Assembly (NCBI RefSeq): GCF_022829365.1
Contig: NZ_JAKSYJ010000196.1
Location: 62,001 to 126,000, forward strand
Reading direction: 5' to 3'
From: Methylobacterium sp. J-077
GTDB taxonomy: Bacteria > Pseudomonadota > Alphaproteobacteria > Rhizobiales > Beijerinckiaceae
DNA length: 64,000 bases
The position numbers and the translations under genes are program-made. Numbering within the stretch: the first letter of the stretch is position 1; the number at the start of each line of letters is the position of its first letter. Shown here in pieces: positions 52,765 through 60,701 of the stretch. Under the pieces are notes generated by a model. It saw only the letters and a program-made list of their open reading frames with translations. It was not told the origin of the DNA and did no database searches.

Positions 52765-53475
52765 ATGACGAGCTACGCCGCCCTCCCCGAAGAACTGAAA
52801 TCCGGCATCGGCCTGATCGTGGCCTTCGTGCTCGGCACGGCGATCGGCGCCGAGCGGCAGTACCGGCAGCGCACCGCCGGCCTGCGCACGGCGGTGCTGG
52901 TGGCGATCGGCGCCTCGGCCTTCGTGGATCTCGGCATGCGGCTGACCGGCCCGGACGGCGGCGTCCGCACGGTGGCCTACGTGATCTCCGGCATCGGCTT
53001 CCTGGGGGCCGGCGTGATCATGAAGGAGGGGATGAACGTCCGCGGCCTCAACACGGCCGCCACCCTGTGGTGCTCCGCCGCCGTGGGGGCGTTCTGCGGC
53101 GCCGACCTGCCGCTGGAGGCCGTGTTCGTGACCGTGACGGTGCTGACCTGCAACACGGCGCTCCGCCCGCTGGTGAACGCCATCAACCGCGCGCCGATCC
53201 GGGAATCCTCGACCGAGGCGACCTACGAGGTTCAGGTGACCACCGCGCCCGGCGAGGCCGGACCCGCCCAGGACCTGCTGGTCGAGCGCCTGGAGGCGGC
53301 GAACTATCCGGTGAGCAGCGTCGAGGTGGAGGAGCGCGGCGAGGGCGCGGTCGACGTGGTCGCGACGCTCACCGCCAGCGCCGTCAAGGCGAGCGAGCTG
53401 GATGCCGTCACGGCCGATCTCGCCCAGGCCCCGGGCATCCGCCACGCCACCTGGTCGGTCCAGACCGCCGATTGA
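52765..53475 (+). CDS. MgtC/SapB-family inner-membrane protein
   Basis: This protein of 236 residues has four to five N-terminal membrane segments with the family signatures GLIVAFVLGTAIGAERQ, RTAVLVAIGASAF and YVISGIGFLGAGVIMKEG. A C-terminal cytoplasmic domain of about 75 residues (ACT-like; EVQVTTAPGEAGPAQDLLVERLE) follows. MgtC proteins are linked to low-magnesium growth and ATP synthase control in some bacteria. No magnesium riboswitch is recognisable upstream. It is divergent from the moxR operon. Confidence 0.88.
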   Translation: MTSYAALPEELKSGIGLIVAFVLGTAIGAERQYRQRTAGLRTAVLVAIGASAFVDLGMRLTGPDGGVRTVAYVISGIGFLGAGVIMKEGMNVRGLNTAATLWCSAAVGAFCGADLPLEAVFVTVTVLTCNTALRPLVNAINRAPIRESSTEATYEVQVTTAPGEAGPAQDLLVERLEAANYPVSSVEVEERGEGAVDVVATLTASAVKASELDAVTADLAQAPGIRHATWSVQTAD

Positions 53476-53551
53476 TTTTTTGGGACTTTGCGTGGCGCTC
53501 AGCTGAAGCCGGCGCGCCTACGCTTGCAAGCTGGGGTTGGGACCGGCCCCG

Positions 53552-53905
53552 TCAGCGCGGCGGCGCGAGAGGCCGGCTGCGGCGCTCGATCACCACGGTC
53601 GGTCGGGTGCGGCGCTCGACCACAACGGTGCGCGGCGCCCGGCTCGGGCTGGCATGGGTCAGGATCCGCTCCGGGACGCGCTCCGGCTTGGCCTTCTTGG
53701 CCGCCAGAACGTGCGGGCGGACCTCGTCGACCGGCAGCCCGATCAGGCCCGCGGCGATCTCGACCTGCTGCTCGACATCGTCGGCCAGGTCCTGGGCGGC
53801 GGCGACCGCCTCGTTCACCGTCGGCGGCTCGCGGCGCACGCGGATCGGCGGCAGGTCGGCGAAGCTCTTCTGCGTCTTCTTCACGGGGCGACTCGCGGTC
53901 ATCAT
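53552..53905 (-). CDS. Small basic protein of unknown function
   Basis: This ORF has 117 residues and begins with two ATG codons (53905, 53902). The central part (VNEAVAAAQDLADDVEQQVEIAAGLIGLP) is helical and acidic. The tail is very basic and repetitive (RTVVVERRTRP, TVVIERRSRP), suggesting nucleic-acid or envelope binding. I do not recognise it. It is convergent with the MgtC-type gene. Confidence 0.65.
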   Translation of the reverse strand: MMTASRPVKKTQKSFADLPPIRVRREPPTVNEAVAAAQDLADDVEQQVEIAAGLIGLPVDEVRPHVLAAKKAKPERVPERILTHASPSRAPRTVVVERRTRPTVVIERRSRPLAPPR

Positions 53906-54205
53906 GGGCCAAACATAGCGCCTTCCCGGCGGGTTGTGCAGTGCATCAAAATCGGCGGCCGCCCGTCCGGGGCACATGCCTCGCCGCGGAGAGGTGGCAT
54001 CAGGCATGCCAGCGGTCCGATTCCCCAGGGCGGGAATCATCCAGCCACAGGCCGATATCGCGCTGCGGCATAATAGCGCGTGCCCGGGCCGACCGCCATA
54101 CGGGGCATGCGCGCCGGTCCCGAAGGGTCGGCGAGCGCGTCAGACATCCGTTCGAACGACGCGTGCCCGCTTTCGGAAACGGAGGATGCGCTAAGCTCGC
54201 GGACC

Positions 54206-55051
54206 ATGACCGAATCGCTCGATCCCCGCCTCACCCCGGCCCGCCCGGACGTCGCCGATCTGCGCCTGCGCGGCCGGGTCACGGCGGAACGCTTCGTCGC
54301 CGCCACGCCGCGCCGGGTGATCACTCCGGTCGCGCCGTTGCGCAGGGTTCCCTCCCCGGAGGCCGGGCTCGACACCGAGGCGCTGCTCGGCGACGCGGTC
54401 GATCTCTACGCCGATCAGGACGGCTTCGCCTTCGTGCAACTCGTCCGGGACGGCTATGTCGGCTATGTACCAGCCGATTGCCTGGGCGCGGCGGATCTCG
54501 AGCCGACCCATCGCGTCACGGCGTTACGCACCTTCCTGTATCCCGAGCCGGACCTGAAGCGGCCGGTGCGCGGGCATCTCAGCCTGGGGGCGCGCCTCGT
54601 GGTCACCGGCGAGACGGGGGCCTACTTGGAAACCCCCGGCGGCTACGTCTACGCGAGTCACTGCCGTCCGCTGGCGCAGCATGAATCGGACTACGTCGCC
54701 ACGGCCGAGCGGCTCGTGGGCGTTCCCTACCTTTGGGGCGGCCGCACCAGCCTCGGACTCGATTGCTCCGGCCTCGTGCAGCTCAGCCTCGACGCTGCCG
54801 GCCTGCCCTGCCCCCGCGACGCCGACATGCAGGAGCGGAGCTTGGGCCACGCGCTGCCCCTCGCCCTCGACGGATTGCGCCGGGGCGATGTCGTGTTCTG
54901 GCGCGGCCATGTCGGGCTGATGCGCGATTCCGAGACGCTGATCCACGCCAACGGCCACCACATGACAGTGGCGATGGAGCCGCTGGCCGGCGCGGTCGCC
55001 CGGATCCGGGAGAACAGTTTTGGCGCCGTGACGAGCATCCGGCGGCTCTGA
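54206..55051 (+). CDS. NlpC/P60-family peptidoglycan endopeptidase with SH3-like domains
   Basis: This protein of 281 residues has an N-terminal region resembling bacterial SH3 domains (GDAVDLYADQDGFAFVQLVRDGYVGYV and a second similar unit). A catalytic NlpC/P60 domain follows, with nucleophile Cys in LGLDCSGLVQLSLDAAG and His in FWRGHVGLM. These enzymes cut within the peptide stem of peptidoglycan. No signal peptide is visible, a feature shared with related alphaproteobacterial homologues. The ATG at 54206 was preferred to 54080, which adds a non-conserved leader. It precedes ispH on the same strand. Confidence 0.88.
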   Translation: MTESLDPRLTPARPDVADLRLRGRVTAERFVAATPRRVITPVAPLRRVPSPEAGLDTEALLGDAVDLYADQDGFAFVQLVRDGYVGYVPADCLGAADLEPTHRVTALRTFLYPEPDLKRPVRGHLSLGARLVVTGETGAYLETPGGYVYASHCRPLAQHESDYVATAERLVGVPYLWGGRTSLGLDCSGLVQLSLDAAGLPCPRDADMQERSLGHALPLALDGLRRGDVVFWRGHVGLMRDSETLIHANGHHMTVAMEPLAGAVARIRENSFGAVTSIRRL

Positions 55052-55186
55052 TCTCGGCAGATCGGGGCAAACCGGGTCCAAATCGCGCGGCAAACGTGCT
55101 ACAGAGGCGCTCCGCGGTCGTCTTCCTGCCCGGTTCGCAGTCCAGGACCGTTGACAGGACGGCCCTGCCCTCGCCACATCGCCCCC

Positions 55187-56188
55187 ATGACCGCAGACAT
55201 CGCGCCCCTCGCGCCCGCTCAGGGCACCACCGGCAAGCCGCCGCTGGAGATCCTGCTCTGTGCCCCCCGCGGCTTCTGCGCCGGCGTGGTGCGGGCCATC
55301 GATGTGGTCGAGCGGGCCCTCGCCCTGTACGGACCGCCGGTCTACGTCCGGCACGAGATCGTCCACAACAAGTACGTGGTCGAGAGCCTGAAGCGGAAGG
55401 GCGCCGTGTTCGTGCGGGAGCTCGACGAGGTGCCCGACAGCGGCGCCCCGGTGATCTTCTCCGCCCACGGCGTCGCCAAGACCGTGCCGGCCAACGCCGA
55501 TTCCCGCGGGCTCACCACCATCGACGCCACCTGCCCGCTGGTGACCAAGGTCCACCGCGAGGCCGAGATCCACCACAAGCGCGGCCGCCACGTGCTGCTG
55601 GTCGGCCATTCCGGCCATCCCGAGGTGGTCGGCACCATGGGCCAGCTGCCCAAGGGCTCGATCACCCTGGTGGAGGATCTGGATCAGATCCAGGCCCTGA
55701 CGCCGGAGAACCCCGACAACCTCGCCTGGGTCACCCAGACGACCCTGTCGGTCGACGACACCCGCCACATCGTCGACGCGCTCAAGAAGAAGTTCCCGAC
55801 CATCACGGGGCCGCACAAGGACGACATCTGCTACGCCACCACCAACCGCCAGGAGGCGGTGAAGCAGGTGGCGCCGCTGGTCGACGCCCTGATCGTGGTC
55901 GGCTCCTCGAACTCCTCGAACTCGCAGCGCCTGCGCGAGGTCGCCGAGCGCGTCGGCTGCCCGATCACCCGGCTCGTGCTGCGCGCCGAGGAGATCGACT
56001 GGCCGGCCTTCGAGGGCATCCGCAAGCTCGGCCTCACCGCCGGCGCGTCGGCCCCCGAGGTGCTGGTCGAGGAGATCATCGAGGCCTTCGCCGCCCGCTA
56101 CGATGTGATCGTCGACACGGTCTCGACGGTGGTCGAGGACATGGTGTTCCCGCTGCCGCGCGAATTGCGCAGCGAAGCGGCCGAGTAG
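55187..56188 (+). CDS. ispH: 4-hydroxy-3-methylbut-2-enyl diphosphate reductase
   Basis: This iron-sulfur enzyme of 333 residues makes IPP and DMAPP in the last step of the MEP isoprenoid pathway. Cluster Cys residues lie in LCAPRGFCAGVVRAI, IDATCPLVTKVHRE and ICYATTNRQEA. Conserved His are in HEIVHNKYVV and HSGHPE, and SSNSSNSQRLREV binds the diphosphate. It is followed by thrB and rnhA, a common alphaproteobacterial order. The ATG at 55187 fits the family. Confidence 0.97.
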   Translation: MTADIAPLAPAQGTTGKPPLEILLCAPRGFCAGVVRAIDVVERALALYGPPVYVRHEIVHNKYVVESLKRKGAVFVRELDEVPDSGAPVIFSAHGVAKTVPANADSRGLTTIDATCPLVTKVHREAEIHHKRGRHVLLVGHSGHPEVVGTMGQLPKGSITLVEDLDQIQALTPENPDNLAWVTQTTLSVDDTRHIVDALKKKFPTITGPHKDDICYATTNRQEAVKQVAPLVDALIVVGSSNSSNSQRLREVAERVGCPITRLVLRAEEIDWPAFEGIRKLGLTAGASAPEVLVEEIIEAFAARYDVIVDTVSTVVEDMVFPLPRELRSEAAE

Positions 56189-56234
56189 GCCCCAGGATCA
56201 GCCTCCCCTGAAAGGGGGCTTATCCCATTCAACC

Positions 56235-56348
56235 CCCTCATCCTGAGATGCTGCGCAGCAGCCTCGAAGGAGCCTGCCGGCTGGCCGCGCGATCCCGGGA
56301 GGGCTCCTTCGAGGCCTCCGCTGCGCTTCGGCACCTCAGGATGAGGGG
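56235..56348. repeat. Palindromic repeat family 3, copy 2
   Basis: This inverted repeat of about 114 bases has outer ends CATCCTGAGATGC and GCACCTCAGGATG and inner CTCGAAGGAG/CTCCTTCGAG. It lies in the ispH-thrB gap. Confidence 0.85.
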
Positions 56349-56435
56349 GTGGGTCGGAAGACCGGGACCGTCTGGATGGTGCGACCGCTCGACGAGCCCA
56401 ATTCCTAAAAAAATCCCGAACCCGAGCGCGATCAC

Positions 56436-57401
56436 GTGGCCGTCTACACCGAGGTATCCGACGCGGCGCTCTCCGAGTTCCTGTCCGCCTACGACATCGG
56501 CAGCCTGCTCTCCTTCAAGGGCATCGCCGAGGGCGTCGAGAATTCCAACTTCTTCCTGCACACCACTCAGGGCTCCTACATCCTGACCCTCTACGAGAAG
56601 CGGGTGCGGGAGGGCGATCTGCCGTTCTTCATCGGGCTGATGGAGCACCTCTCCGCCCGCGGCCTCGCCTGCCCGCAGCCTGTGCGGGACCGGGCCGGCA
56701 CGGCGCTCGGCCAGCTCTGCGGCCGGCCTGCCGCGATCGTCAGCTTCCTGGAGGGCGTCTCGGTCAAGACGCCCGGCGTCGGGCATTGCCGGGAATTGGG
56801 TCGGGCGCTGGCTGAACTCCATGCCGCCGGCGCCGATTTCGGCATGGTGCGTGCGAACAGCCTCTCGGTGGCCTCCTGGCGCCCGCTCTTCGCGCAGGCC
56901 GAGGCCCAGGCCGATTCGGTGGAGACCGGGCTGGCGGAGCGCACCCGGGCCGACCTCGCGCTCCTCGAAGCCGCCTGGCCGCAGAACCTGCCGGGCGGGG
57001 TGATCCACGCGGATCTCTTCACCGACAACGTGTTCTTCATCGGCGACGCCCTCTCGGGGCTGATCGACTTCTACTTCGCCTGCACGGACGCCTTCGCGTA
57101 CGACCTCGCGGTCTGCCTCAACGCCTGGTGCTTCGAGGCCGACGGACGTTTCCACCGGGACATGGCCGCAGCCCTGATCGCCGGCTACGAGGCGGTGCGG
57201 CCGCTGGAGCCCGCGGAGGTCGCGGCGCTGCCGATCCTGTGCCGGGGCGCGGCGCTCCGCTTCATGCTGACCCGCCTGGTCGACTGGCTGAACGTGCCGC
57301 CCGGCGCCCTGGTGAAGCCCAAGGATCCGCGGGAGTTCGATCGCCGGCTGACCTTCCACCGCCAGGCGCAGGACGCGCGGGATTACGGGCGGCAGGCTTG
57401 A
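56436..57401 (+). CDS. thrB: Homoserine kinase
   Basis: This enzyme of 321 residues phosphorylates L-homoserine in threonine synthesis. It belongs to the aminoglycoside phosphotransferase-like ThrB type of alphaproteobacteria: HADLFTDNVFF is the catalytic HxDxxxxN motif and LIDFYFACTD gives the metal-binding Asp. The N-terminus has YDIGSLLSFKGIAEGVENSNFFL. The start is GTG. rnhA begins 7 bases after the stop codon, so they share an mRNA. Confidence 0.95.
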   Translation: MAVYTEVSDAALSEFLSAYDIGSLLSFKGIAEGVENSNFFLHTTQGSYILTLYEKRVREGDLPFFIGLMEHLSARGLACPQPVRDRAGTALGQLCGRPAAIVSFLEGVSVKTPGVGHCRELGRALAELHAAGADFGMVRANSLSVASWRPLFAQAEAQADSVETGLAERTRADLALLEAAWPQNLPGGVIHADLFTDNVFFIGDALSGLIDFYFACTDAFAYDLAVCLNAWCFEADGRFHRDMAAALIAGYEAVRPLEPAEVAALPILCRGAALRFMLTRLVDWLNVPPGALVKPKDPREFDRRLTFHRQAQDARDYGRQA

Positions 57402-57408
57402 GGATGGA

Positions 57409-57882
57409 ATGAGCGACGACGTGACCGAGACCGCGGGCGAGCCGACGCGGGTGAAGATCTACACGGACGGCGCCTGCTCGGGGAATCCCGGCCCGGGCGG
57501 CTGGGGCGCGATCCTGATCTTCGGCGACACCCAGAAGGAGCTCTCGGGCGGCGAGGCCCACACCACCAACAACCGCATGGAGATCCTGGCGGCGATCGAG
57601 TCCCTGGAGGCGCTCAAGCGCCCCTGCCGGGTCGACCTGTTCACGGACTCGCAGTACCTGCGGCAGGGCGTCACCAGCTGGATCCACAACTGGAAGGCCC
57701 GGGGCTGGCGCACCGCCGACAAGAAGCCGGTGAAGAACGAGGACCTCTGGCGCCGGATCGACGCCGCCCGCGACCGCCACGACGTGGCCTGGCACTGGGT
57801 CAAGGGCCATGCCAGCGACCCGCTGAACAACCGGGTCGACGCCCTCGCCGTAGCGGCGATGCTGCCGTTCAAGCGGCGCTGA
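57409..57882 (+). CDS. rnhA: Ribonuclease HI
   Basis: This enzyme of 157 residues cuts the RNA strand of RNA-DNA hybrids. The four acidic active-site residues are visible: Asp in YTDGACSGNPGPGGWG, Glu in TNNRMEILAAIESLE, Asp in FTDSQYLRQGV and Asp in NNRVDALA. The histidine loop is WVKGHASDP. It is the last gene of the ispH-thrB-rnhA group. Confidence 0.97.
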   Translation: MSDDVTETAGEPTRVKIYTDGACSGNPGPGGWGAILIFGDTQKELSGGEAHTTNNRMEILAAIESLEALKRPCRVDLFTDSQYLRQGVTSWIHNWKARGWRTADKKPVKNEDLWRRIDAARDRHDVAWHWVKGHASDPLNNRVDALAVAAMLPFKRR

Positions 57883-57892
57883 GATCGGGGTT

Positions 57893-58003
57893 TCCAAAGG
57901 GCGAGCCCTTTGGCGGGGTTCAGGGGCGGAGCCCTTGAGGATCGCGGGCTCCGCCCGCACCCACAAAAGTTCCCGGACCTTTCGAATCCGGGATCTTCGA
58001 GGG
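57893..58003. repeat. Palindromic repeat family 2, copy F
   Basis: This copy has hairpins CCAAAGGGCGAGCCCTTTGG, GGGGCGGAGCCC and GCGGGCTCCGCCCGC followed by a degenerate GTTCCCGGACC element. It lies between the convergent ends of rnhA and zwf. Confidence 0.85.
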
Positions 58004-58031
58004 CCGGTGCCGATTCCCTGAAGACTGTGAC

Positions 58032-59558
58032 CTAATCCGTCTTGCCGTCGAGGCCCAGCCAGTGGCGGCCGTCCCGGGCCAGAAGTTCGTCGGCTTCCTT
58101 CGGACCGGTGCTGCCGGCGGGATACGGCTTCACGTCCGCCTGCGGCCAGCCCTTGAGCAGCGGGTCGACCGCCGCCCAGCCGGCCTCGATGTTGTCGGCC
58201 CGCTGGAACAGGGTCGCGTCGCCGATCATGCAATCGTACAGCAGGGTCTCGTAGCCGACATTCGGCTGGTCGGCGAAGAAGTCCTTGTAGCGGAACGCCG
58301 CGCTGACCCGGCCGATCTTCATCTCCGGACCCGGGACCTTCACGTTGAACTCGGTGCCGACCCCGTGGTCCGGGTCGATCATGATCCGCATCACCGTGGG
58401 CTCAAGATCGGCGTTGGGCGTGTCCTCGAACATCTTGAACGGGGCCGGCTTGAACAGCACCGCGATCTCGGTGCGCCGGCCGGTCATGCGCTTGCCGGTG
58501 CGGACGTAGAACGGCACGCCGGCCCAGCGCCAGTTCTCGATGTTGAGCTTCAGGGCGATGTAGGTCTCGGTGACCGAATCCTTGGCGACATGCGGCTCGT
58601 CGCGGTAGCCCGGCACGTCGCGCCCCTCCGAGGTGCCGGCCGTGTACTGGCCGCGCACCGCGTCCGCCGGGGGGATCGGTCGGACGGCCTCGGCGAGCTT
58701 GGCCTTCTCCGAGCGCACCGCCTCGGCATCGAAGGAGTTCGGCGGCTCCATGGCGACCATGCAGAGCAGCTGGAACATGTGGTTGGGCACCATGTCCCGG
58801 AGCGCCCCGGTCGGCTCATAGAAGCCGCCGCGCTCCTCGACGCCCACGGTCTCGGCCGCGGTGATCTGGACGCTGTCGATGTATTCCCGCCGCCAGACCG
58901 GCTCCAGCAGCCCGTTGGCGAAGCGGAAGGCCATGATCGACTGGACCGTGTCCTTCCCGAGAAAGTGGTCGATCCGGTAGAACTGGCTCTCGTCGGCCTG
59001 CTTCAGGATCCGGGCGTTGAGCTCCCGGGCGGAGGCTAGGTCGGAGCCGAACGGCTTCTCGATCACCACCCGGCGGAAATCGCCGTTCTCCTCCTTGAGC
59101 AGCCCGGCCTGGCCGAGCCCGTCGACGATCGTGCCGAAGAACCGGGCCGCCACCGCGCAGTAGAACACCGCGCTGCCGCTGACCTTCGCCTTGACCGCGG
59201 CGAAGGTCTCGGGCTTCTCGAAATCGCCCTTCAGGTAGTGCAGCCGGTCGCGGATGAAGCCCCAGCTCTTTGGGTCGATGTGGTCGGCGTGGAACTCCGA
59301 GGTCGGGTCCTTGCTGAACGCCTCCATGGTCTTGGTGAGGCTGTCCCGCAGGGAGTCGTCGGTGCCGTCGGAGTGATCGACGCCCAGGATGGAAAACCCC
59401 TCCGGCAGGAGCCCGGCCCCGGCGAGGTTGTAGAGCGAGGGCATCAGCAGGCGCTTGGTCAGGTCGCCGCCGGCGCCGAAGATCACCAGCGTGCAGGGCG
59501 GCGCCGGCTTGGTGCCGCTGGCCGCATCGTCCTTGAGGGCTATCGTCTGCTCGGCCAT
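58032..59558 (-). CDS. zwf: Glucose-6-phosphate 1-dehydrogenase
   Basis: This enzyme of 508 residues oxidises glucose-6-phosphate to 6-phosphogluconolactone, yielding NADPH. The nucleotide motif is IFGAGGDLTKRLLMPSL near residue 28. The active site is YRIDHFLGKDTVQ with catalytic His, and VIEKPFGSDLASA is conserved. pgl and gnd are not adjacent. It is divergent from a cation diffusion facilitator gene, with about 115 bases between. Confidence 0.97.
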   Translation of the reverse strand: MAEQTIALKDDAASGTKPAPPCTLVIFGAGGDLTKRLLMPSLYNLAGAGLLPEGFSILGVDHSDGTDDSLRDSLTKTMEAFSKDPTSEFHADHIDPKSWGFIRDRLHYLKGDFEKPETFAAVKAKVSGSAVFYCAVAARFFGTIVDGLGQAGLLKEENGDFRRVVIEKPFGSDLASARELNARILKQADESQFYRIDHFLGKDTVQSIMAFRFANGLLEPVWRREYIDSVQITAAETVGVEERGGFYEPTGALRDMVPNHMFQLLCMVAMEPPNSFDAEAVRSEKAKLAEAVRPIPPADAVRGQYTAGTSEGRDVPGYRDEPHVAKDSVTETYIALKLNIENWRWAGVPFYVRTGKRMTGRRTEIAVLFKPAPFKMFEDTPNADLEPTVMRIMIDPDHGVGTEFNVKVPGPEMKIGRVSAAFRYKDFFADQPNVGYETLLYDCMIGDATLFQRADNIEAGWAAVDPLLKGWPQADVKPYPAGSTGPKEADELLARDGRHWLGLDGKTD

Positions 59559-59672
59559 TCCTGGCTCCCATCGGGCTGCGGTGCAGCAAATCGGCGTGAC
59601 AACCCGCCGTAGCAATGCCCGTTCCGGCTGTCCGCCTCTATGCTGCGCCGAGCTTATGGTGAGGAGATTCGC

Positions 59673-60629
59673 ATGCACAGCCATTCCCTCGAGCCCTGGA
59701 GCCACGGTCACGTCTTCCTGGGTGACCGGCACGATCGCCACGCGCGCCGGACCTGGGGCGTCGTGGCGCTGACCGCCGTCACGATGGTCGTCGAGATCGC
59801 CGGCGGCACCTGGTTCGGCTCGATGGCCCTGGTGGCCGATGGCTGGCACATGTCGACCCATGCCGCGGCGCTCGGCATCGCGGCCCTGGCCTATCGCTTC
59901 GCCCGGCGGCACGCCGAGGATCCGCGCTTCAGCTTCGGCACCGGCAAGTTCGGGGATCTGGCGGCCTTCGCCAGCGCGATCATCCTGGGCCTGATCGCCC
60001 TGTTGATCGGCGCCGAGAGCCTCGACCGGCTGCTCCATCCGGCACCGATCGGCTTCGGGCAGGCGATCCCGATCGCGGTCCTCGGGCTGGCCGTGAACCT
60101 CGCCAGCGTCTGGCTCCTGCACGACGACCATGACGACCATGGCCATCACGGCCACGCCCATGGCGGCCACGGGGGGCATGGCCATGGCGGCCACGACACC
60201 AATTTCCGCGCCGCCTACATCCACGTGCTGGCCGACGCGCTGACCTCGGTCCTGGCGATCGGCGCCCTTCTCGGCGGGCGCTATCTCGGCCTCGCCTGGC
60301 TCGACCCGGCCATGGGCCTGGTCGGCACGGTGGTGATCCTGGCCTGGTCCTGGAGCCTCCTGCGGACGGCGGCCTTCGTGCTCCTCGATGCAAGGCCGTC
60401 GCCGGCCGCCACCGCGGAGATCCGCGCCCGCCTGGAGACGGACGGCGACCGGGTGAGCGACCTGCATCTCTGGCAGGTCGGGCCGGGCCACCGCGCCGCC
60501 GTGATCGCCCTGGTCAGCGACCACCCGCAACCGCCGGCGCACTACAAGGCCCGGCTCGCCGGATTGCGGGGCCTGAGCCACGTCACGATCGAGGTGCAGC
60601 CGTGCCCGGGGCATGCGGAGCGTGCCTGA
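59673..60629 (+). CDS. Cation diffusion facilitator, DmeF-like
   Basis: This inner-membrane metal exporter has 318 residues. Its cytoplasmic loop between membrane segments 4 and 5 is His-rich (HDDHDDHGHHGHAHGGHGG), and HSHSLEPWSHGHVFLG at the N-terminus resembles DmeF cobalt/nickel exporters. Metal-site residues are in VADGWHMSTH and HVLADALTS. The ATG at 59673 has GTGAGGAG upstream. The His-rich segment makes it distinct from the CDF gene at 28.5 kb, whose His cluster is at the N-terminus. Confidence 0.9.
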   Translation: MHSHSLEPWSHGHVFLGDRHDRHARRTWGVVALTAVTMVVEIAGGTWFGSMALVADGWHMSTHAAALGIAALAYRFARRHAEDPRFSFGTGKFGDLAAFASAIILGLIALLIGAESLDRLLHPAPIGFGQAIPIAVLGLAVNLASVWLLHDDHDDHGHHGHAHGGHGGHGHGGHDTNFRAAYIHVLADALTSVLAIGALLGGRYLGLAWLDPAMGLVGTVVILAWSWSLLRTAAFVLLDARPSPAATAEIRARLETDGDRVSDLHLWQVGPGHRAAVIALVSDHPQPPAHYKARLAGLRGLSHVTIEVQPCPGHAERA

Positions 60630-60634
60630 TCCGG

Positions 60635-60700
60635 GATCCCAAAGGGCTCAGCCCTTTGACGGGGTTCGGGGCGGAGCCCCGATGGACCGGACGCGGGCGC
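60635..60700. repeat. Palindromic repeat family 2, copy G (short)
   Basis: This short copy has AAAGGGCTCAGCCCTTT and GGGGCGGAGCCCC only. It lies between the convergent ends of the CDF gene and the outer-membrane factor gene. Confidence 0.8.
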
Positions 60701-60701
60701 G

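Noticed and set aside
59559..60614. The open frame extending zwf upstream through the CDF gene.
   Set aside because: The translation is low-complexity and antisense to a real metal transporter. The zwf N-terminus is normal at 59558.
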